From assembly GCF_003026815.1 (NCBI RefSeq), contig NZ_PYOG01000002.1:1-64000 (forward strand): a DNA stretch of 64,000 nucleotides. The letters are read 5' to 3'. Shown here in pieces: positions 60,510 through 64,000 of this stretch (position 1 is the first letter of the stretch; each line of letters begins with the position of its first letter). A program made the translations under genes and the position numbers. The DNA comes from Photobacterium damselae. GTDB lineage: Bacteria; Pseudomonadota; Gammaproteobacteria; Enterobacterales; Vibrionaceae. A model generated the notes under the pieces. It saw only the letters and a list, made by a program, of their open reading frames with translations. It was not told the DNA's origin and ran no database searches.

Positions 60510-61688
60510 ATGAATCTTAAACTTTTAGGTAGTTCGTTAATTATTGCTGGAACGGCATTAGGTGCTGGAATGCTGGCTATTCCGATGGTTTTAGCACAGT
60601 TTGGTTTAGCATGGGGATCAGTATTGATGCTCATTATCTGGTTAGGCACCACGTATGCTGCTTTATTATTATTAGAAGCAAGCATTAAAGCCGGTGGCGG
60701 ACTTGGTATGAATACCATTGCGCGAAAAACATTAGGCAAAGGTGGTCAAATCATCACAAATGGCCTTTTATACGCGTTATTAGTTTGCTTGTTAATGGCT
60801 TATATTATTGGCTCTGGCGACCTTGTTAAAAAGTTAGCTGCGAGTGTAAATATCGAGCTCACTATGGTGCAAAGCCAAGTTGCATTTACAGTCATTGCTG
60901 GTTTGATTGTTGCTGCGGGTACAGCTGTTATTGATAAGTTGAATCGAGTACTGTTTGCTATCATGGTGGTCATGTTAGCGCTAACACTCTTCTCTTTGGT
61001 ACCAAGTATCACCTTTGAACATTTAGTGGATGCAACCAGCAGTGATAAAGTTGCCTTAATTAAAACCAGTTCAGTGCTGTTCACCAGCTTTGGTTTTATG
61101 GTGGTGATCCCTTCTTTGGTGACTTATAACAGTGATGCATCTCATAAACAGCTACGTAATATGGTTATTGTTGGCTCTGCTATACCGCTGGTTTGTTACT
61201 TACTCTGGTTGTACGCAGTAGTTGGTAATCTCTCGGCAGAACAATTAGTTAAATTTGCTAATGTTTCTGAGTTGATTGCAGCTTTAAGTCCAAAATTCTC
61301 AGGTATTAACGCAATTCTATCCACTTTCACAGGTTTGGCTTTGTTAACTTCTTTCTTAGGAGTTGCTATGGCGCTATTTGACCAAAACCGAGATGCTTTG
61401 AAACAAAATCGTGCTGTTACGTATGTTGTGACATTTATCTTGCCTTTAATTGGTGCTCTTTTTGCTGCTAACCATTTCCTTGCTGTTCTTGGATATGCAG
61501 GACTTATCCTAGTATTTCTTGCGATTTTTGTTCCGATGGCAATGACGATAAAATTACGCAAAGTTGAAGCGTTAGAGCAGGACAATCATAAAGAACTTGC
61601 GATGTGTTATACCGCAGGTGGTGGGCAAATTGCGATGATGTTAAGTTTAGTATTTGGCTGCTTTTTGATTGGCGCCCAAATTATCTAA
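60510..61688 (+). CDS. tyrP: Tyrosine/aromatic amino acid transporter
   Basis: A 392-residue inner membrane symporter of the Mtr/TnaB/TyrP family with 11 predicted spans. The N terminus (AGTALGAGMLAIPMVLAQFG) is the family signature, and the length is close to E. coli TyrP (about 403). Tyrosine is the likely substrate, but Trp or Phe transport cannot be excluded. ATG 60510 was chosen over TTG 60486. An unusual leader ORF and a palindrome lie upstream. Confidence 0.85.
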   Translation: MNLKLLGSSLIIAGTALGAGMLAIPMVLAQFGLAWGSVLMLIIWLGTTYAALLLLEASIKAGGGLGMNTIARKTLGKGGQIITNGLLYALLVCLLMAYIIGSGDLVKKLAASVNIELTMVQSQVAFTVIAGLIVAAGTAVIDKLNRVLFAIMVVMLALTLFSLVPSITFEHLVDATSSDKVALIKTSSVLFTSFGFMVVIPSLVTYNSDASHKQLRNMVIVGSAIPLVCYLLWLYAVVGNLSAEQLVKFANVSELIAALSPKFSGINAILSTFTGLALLTSFLGVAMALFDQNRDALKQNRAVTYVVTFILPLIGALFAANHFLAVLGYAGLILVFLAIFVPMAMTIKLRKVEALEQDNHKELAMCYTAGGGQIAMMLSLVFGCFLIGAQII

Positions 61689-61705
61689 CCTAGAATAAAA
61701 TGATT

Positions 61706-61743
61706 AGGGGCTATAGAGTGACCGCTCTAATGGCCCCTTTTTT
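61706..61743 (+). terminator. Terminator after tyrP
   Basis: AGGGGC (61706-61711) pairs with GCCCCT (61733-61738), with an inner AGAG/CTCT stem, then a T-run. Confidence 0.92.
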
Positions 61744-61901
61744 GTAGCATCTCAATGACCAAAAAGGATACTACAAGAGAAAGTTGACCTTTGGAGTACG
61801 AACAGGGATCGCAGTTAACTTCCTCTTACTTGAGTTGGATAATACAAATTTTACTAGAAAACAGCCATATAGTGGGTTGATTTCAATCTTGCCAAATCGA
61901 C

Positions 61902-61931
61902 ATCTATTGTAAACTTAACTTTACAATAGAT
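61902..61931. promoter_or_regulatory. Perfect TyrR box within a 12-bp inverted repeat
   Basis: TGTAAA-CTTAAC-TTTACA (61908-61925) matches the strong TyrR box exactly. The symmetry extends to ATCTATTGTAAA and TTTACAATAGAT. It lies about 140 bp before the phosphorylase gene and 220 bp after tyrP; no U-tract follows, so it is not a terminator. Confidence 0.6.
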
Positions 61932-62062
61932 CGGAGTGATAGGTGACTGCTTGAATGTTTAGATAAATATGCAATCTAAATTTTATGAACTGGCTATAGG
62001 TAATTTAGGCCAGCATGGGATGATGAAATCTTTCGTGATTAGTTAAATAAGGTTTGAGATAA

Positions 62063-62869
62063 ATGTTTTGGGAACAGGCTGAGCAAGTGATTGAGCAGGC
62101 TAAAGCAAATGGGAGCTTGTATCCTATAGCAACAGAAGCCGTGGCAATTGAACAAAATGGCATTACCTATTTAGGTCATATTGTTGCTAAAAATAGCGCT
62201 CAGCGAAAATTCACACCTAAGCCAACAGCCGATTTCAACCCTTTCTTTCCTTATGAACAAGATATGTTTGTTGCTGAGGCTGGTGAAGAGCATGTTTGCT
62301 TATTAAATAAATTTCCAGTGATCACACCTCATCTACTGATCTGTTCAAAGCAATTTATTTCGCAAGAATCACCGTTAGAATTAGAAGACTTTGCCGCTTG
62401 GTTAAGAGGTTTTGAATCTGACAATGTATTGGGTTTCTATAATGGCGGCCCTGTAGCTGGCGCAAGTCAAGCTCATAGACACATGCAGTTAGTTCAGTCA
62501 GAAGTGCCATTAGAGGCGTTGATTTTATCCGAAAGATTACCTTTTGAGCACCGTCTATATCGTTATCATCGCCCAAGTAGCGAAAAGCTTTATATCTCTT
62601 ATTTAGCTGCAATGCGTGAAATGAAGCTGTTTGGATCGGAAGAAAATAATAATAAATGTAAGCCTTACAATATCTTATTAACTCGTCATTGGATGCTAGT
62701 CATTCCGCGAAGTCGTAATTGTATTGAAGATATTTTTGCGAATGGGATGAACTATAGTGGGCGTTTTTTAGTTAAAAATGCTGAGCAACTCGAGTGGTTG
62801 AAAACTCATGGTTTATTAAATTTATTGCAAGCGTGTGCGATTGCGAAAGACTTAGGGGACGAGTGTTAG
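62063..62869 (+). CDS. ATP adenylyltransferase / Ap4A phosphorylase-like protein
   Basis: A 268-residue protein of the Apa1/Apa2 group within the HIT superfamily. The N-terminal DUF4922-like region is followed by the catalytic SQAHRHMQLV (His138 and His140, nucleophile region). The C-terminal part has HWMLVIPRSRN. The family splits Ap4A with phosphate into ATP and ADP. It is monocistronic, with a perfect TyrR box upstream, an unexpected regulator for this enzyme. Confidence 0.83.
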   Translation: MFWEQAEQVIEQAKANGSLYPIATEAVAIEQNGITYLGHIVAKNSAQRKFTPKPTADFNPFFPYEQDMFVAEAGEEHVCLLNKFPVITPHLLICSKQFISQESPLELEDFAAWLRGFESDNVLGFYNGGPVAGASQAHRHMQLVQSEVPLEALILSERLPFEHRLYRYHRPSSEKLYISYLAAMREMKLFGSEENNNKCKPYNILLTRHWMLVIPRSRNCIEDIFANGMNYSGRFLVKNAEQLEWLKTHGLLNLLQACAIAKDLGDEC

Positions 62870-62890
62870 ATTCTATTAATGAATGATATA

Positions 62891-62925
62891 GCCCCAATAG
62901 ATATCATCATCATATCGATTGGGGC
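62891..62925. terminator. Hairpin between converging genes
   Basis: GCCCCAAT (62891-62898) pairs with ATTGGGGC (62918-62925), with GATAT/ATATC inside. There is no strong U-tract, so its efficiency is uncertain. Confidence 0.6.
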
Positions 62926-62933
62926 CAAATAGA

Positions 62934-63461
62934 TTACATACGTACCACGGTTAGGTAACGTTTTGGATATCCACTTTTATAGTAATTCGTTTCGGTTACG
63001 CCAAAATGCTTACGAGATGATGAGCTATGGACAAATTTTAGTTTTCCTTTCCCAACTTCAGTAATAATTCCCGCATGACCTGGTTTACGAATCTTTGGAT
63101 TGGTTCCTGTAAATACGATCAGATCACCCACTTGCGCTTTACTTAAGGGAACTTTCTTCGCATACAGTTCCGGGTAAGCGGCTGTAGTTCTTGGAATTTT
63201 AATACCAAAATGTTTATAGACATATTGGATATATCCAGAACAATCGAACCCTTTTGGTGTCGTACCTCCCCAAACATACTTAGTACCAATGTAACGACGT
63301 GCAAACTTCACCATATCTTGTTCTTTCTTTTGGTGTGCAGAGATCGTTGTATGCCCAGATTGAGCCGTTTTTGCTGTTGTCGCTTGAGTTGATGTGCAAG
63401 CTGTTGTTAAAAGCAATGCAATAATTGCTATGGGTAGTTTTGTATAAGAGATTTTTAACAT
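62934..63461 (-). CDS. NlpC/P60 peptidoglycan hydrolase lipoprotein
   Basis: A 175-residue protein. The lipobox LTTAC places the lipid-bearing Cys at residue 22. The NlpC/P60 domain has the catalytic Cys74 in FDCSGYIQ, His129 in GHAGII and a third polar residue, His145. It resembles the MepS (Spr)/NlpC group, which cuts peptide cross-links in murein. It probably acts at the outer membrane inner face. Confidence 0.9.
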   Translation of the reverse strand: MLKISYTKLPIAIIALLLTTACTSTQATTAKTAQSGHTTISAHQKKEQDMVKFARRYIGTKYVWGGTTPKGFDCSGYIQYVYKHFGIKIPRTTAAYPELYAKKVPLSKAQVGDLIVFTGTNPKIRKPGHAGIITEVGKGKLKFVHSSSSRKHFGVTETNYYKSGYPKRYLTVVRM

Positions 63462-63617
63462 TAGAAACTTTATTTAGTAATAAGTAGATGCGTAAACTGT
63501 TGTAATTAAGATGTAAGTAAAGAACAAAAGTTTCACTCATGATTGAACAGCATTCATTTATCTCTGATTTGCTTTACGGTATTATATCTAATTGCAGTTT
63601 ATTTTAGGAGAGTATCT

Positions 63618-64000
63618 TTGGTTGTGTTTCGTTGCTTAATTTTGCTATTAATGCTGATTCCATGCATAGCAAATGCAAGAATTACGCTGTGGCACTCTCA
63701 TCAATCAACTGCTTATATTGATGGTCTAGTTTCTCGTTTTGAAAAAGAAACGGGAATTCAAGTTTCTGTTGTTCAGTTTGATCCGCAAAAAATTAAAGCA
63801 GAACTGCTATTAGGTGCTCAATATGGTGGTTTACCCGATCTGATATTAGTTCCATCTGACTTTCTAGGTTTATATAAGCAGATGAAGTTATCTCCGGTGC
63901 CAAAAGGCTGGATTCATACTGATTTTGAACCCGCGGTTGGTGAAACGGCGAGAGTCAATGGTAAATATCGAGGCGTACCGATCATTCAAGGTAACCATTT
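63618..64000 (+). CDS. Extracellular solute-binding protein, partial (cut by window end)
   Basis: The first about 127 residues of a longer protein, starting at TTG with AGGAG seven bases upstream (a GTG two codons later is possible). The signal peptide ends CIANA. The mature part has the MalE-type ABC sugar-binding fold: ITLWHSHQSTAYIDGLVSRF, ETGIQVSVVQFD and GGLPDLILVPSDF. The ligand is unknown, and what follows the binding domain cannot be seen. Confidence 0.82.
   Translation, partial: MVVFRCLILLLMLIPCIANARITLWHSHQSTAYIDGLVSRFEKETGIQVSVVQFDPQKIKAELLLGAQYGGLPDLILVPSDFLGLYKQMKLSPVPKGWIHTDFEPAVGETARVNGKYRGVPIIQGNH

Overview
The window looks like chromosomal DNA of a Vibrionaceae bacterium (Photobacterium/Aliivibrio/Vibrio type). 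The base composition is moderately AT-rich. The gene complement is typical of that family: a MetJ/MetR-type metE promoter, an OlsF-type acyltransferase, tyrP, a pstSCAB cluster lying between a GGDEF gene and a chemotaxis receptor, glpABC, and dense tRNA arrays. From memory, the GGDEF-pstBACS-MCP order and the glpABC and dcuC genes resemble content of the second Vibrio chromosome. That placement is an inference, not a search result.

Layout. 0.3-7.5 kb: succinate-semialdehyde dehydrogenase, an exported Nudix-PAP2 fusion, YdiJ-type D-2-hydroxyglutarate dehydrogenase and aquaporin Z. 7.9-15.4 kb: a LysR regulator, a CDF transporter, a NYN protein, small secreted proteins, YggN, phospholipase A1 and the radical-SAM protein YgiQ, whose tail is encoded by a perfect hexamer array. 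15.4-18.0 kb: a gene-poor accessory block with one orphan gene and a HigA-like antitoxin fragment lacking its HTH domain. 18.3-24.3 kb: a tight four-gene envelope-lipid operon (DedA, ATP-grasp, YHS, OlsF-like), a GAF protein, an acetyltransferase and YqfB. 24.4-28.4 kb: two paralogous tRNA operons (Ser-Thr-Tyr-Asn and Ser-Tyr-Asn) with the same promoter and terminator, flanking an abgT-pepT operon.

28.5-43.2 kb: DcuC; a divergent LysR/MFS pair; the anaerobic glycerol-3-phosphate dehydrogenase operon glpABC with GlpR-like operators; small exported and DUF proteins; metR/metE with MetJ and MetR sites; a META-domain lipoprotein. 43.5-54.4 kb: an MscS-type channel, a TPR-like/GGDEF protein, pstSCAB without phoU, an MCP and a LysR regulator. 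54.5-64 kb: NupC with LacI-family-like operators, a DUF805 protein, a persulfide/CoA-disulfide reductase divergent from a split YeeE/YedE pair, TyrP behind a Phe/Tyr-rich 57-codon leader ORF, an Ap4A phosphorylase-like gene behind a perfect TyrR box, an NlpC/P60 lipoprotein, and the start of a solute-binding protein cut by the window end.

The most promising items for new biology are the aromatic-residue-rich leader ORF ahead of tyrP, the TyrR-boxed nucleotide phosphorylase, the lipid operon with an ATP-grasp ligase, the tRNA operon duplication, and a family of small palindromic intergenic elements seen at six places. No CRISPR array, prophage, transposase or rRNA was seen.
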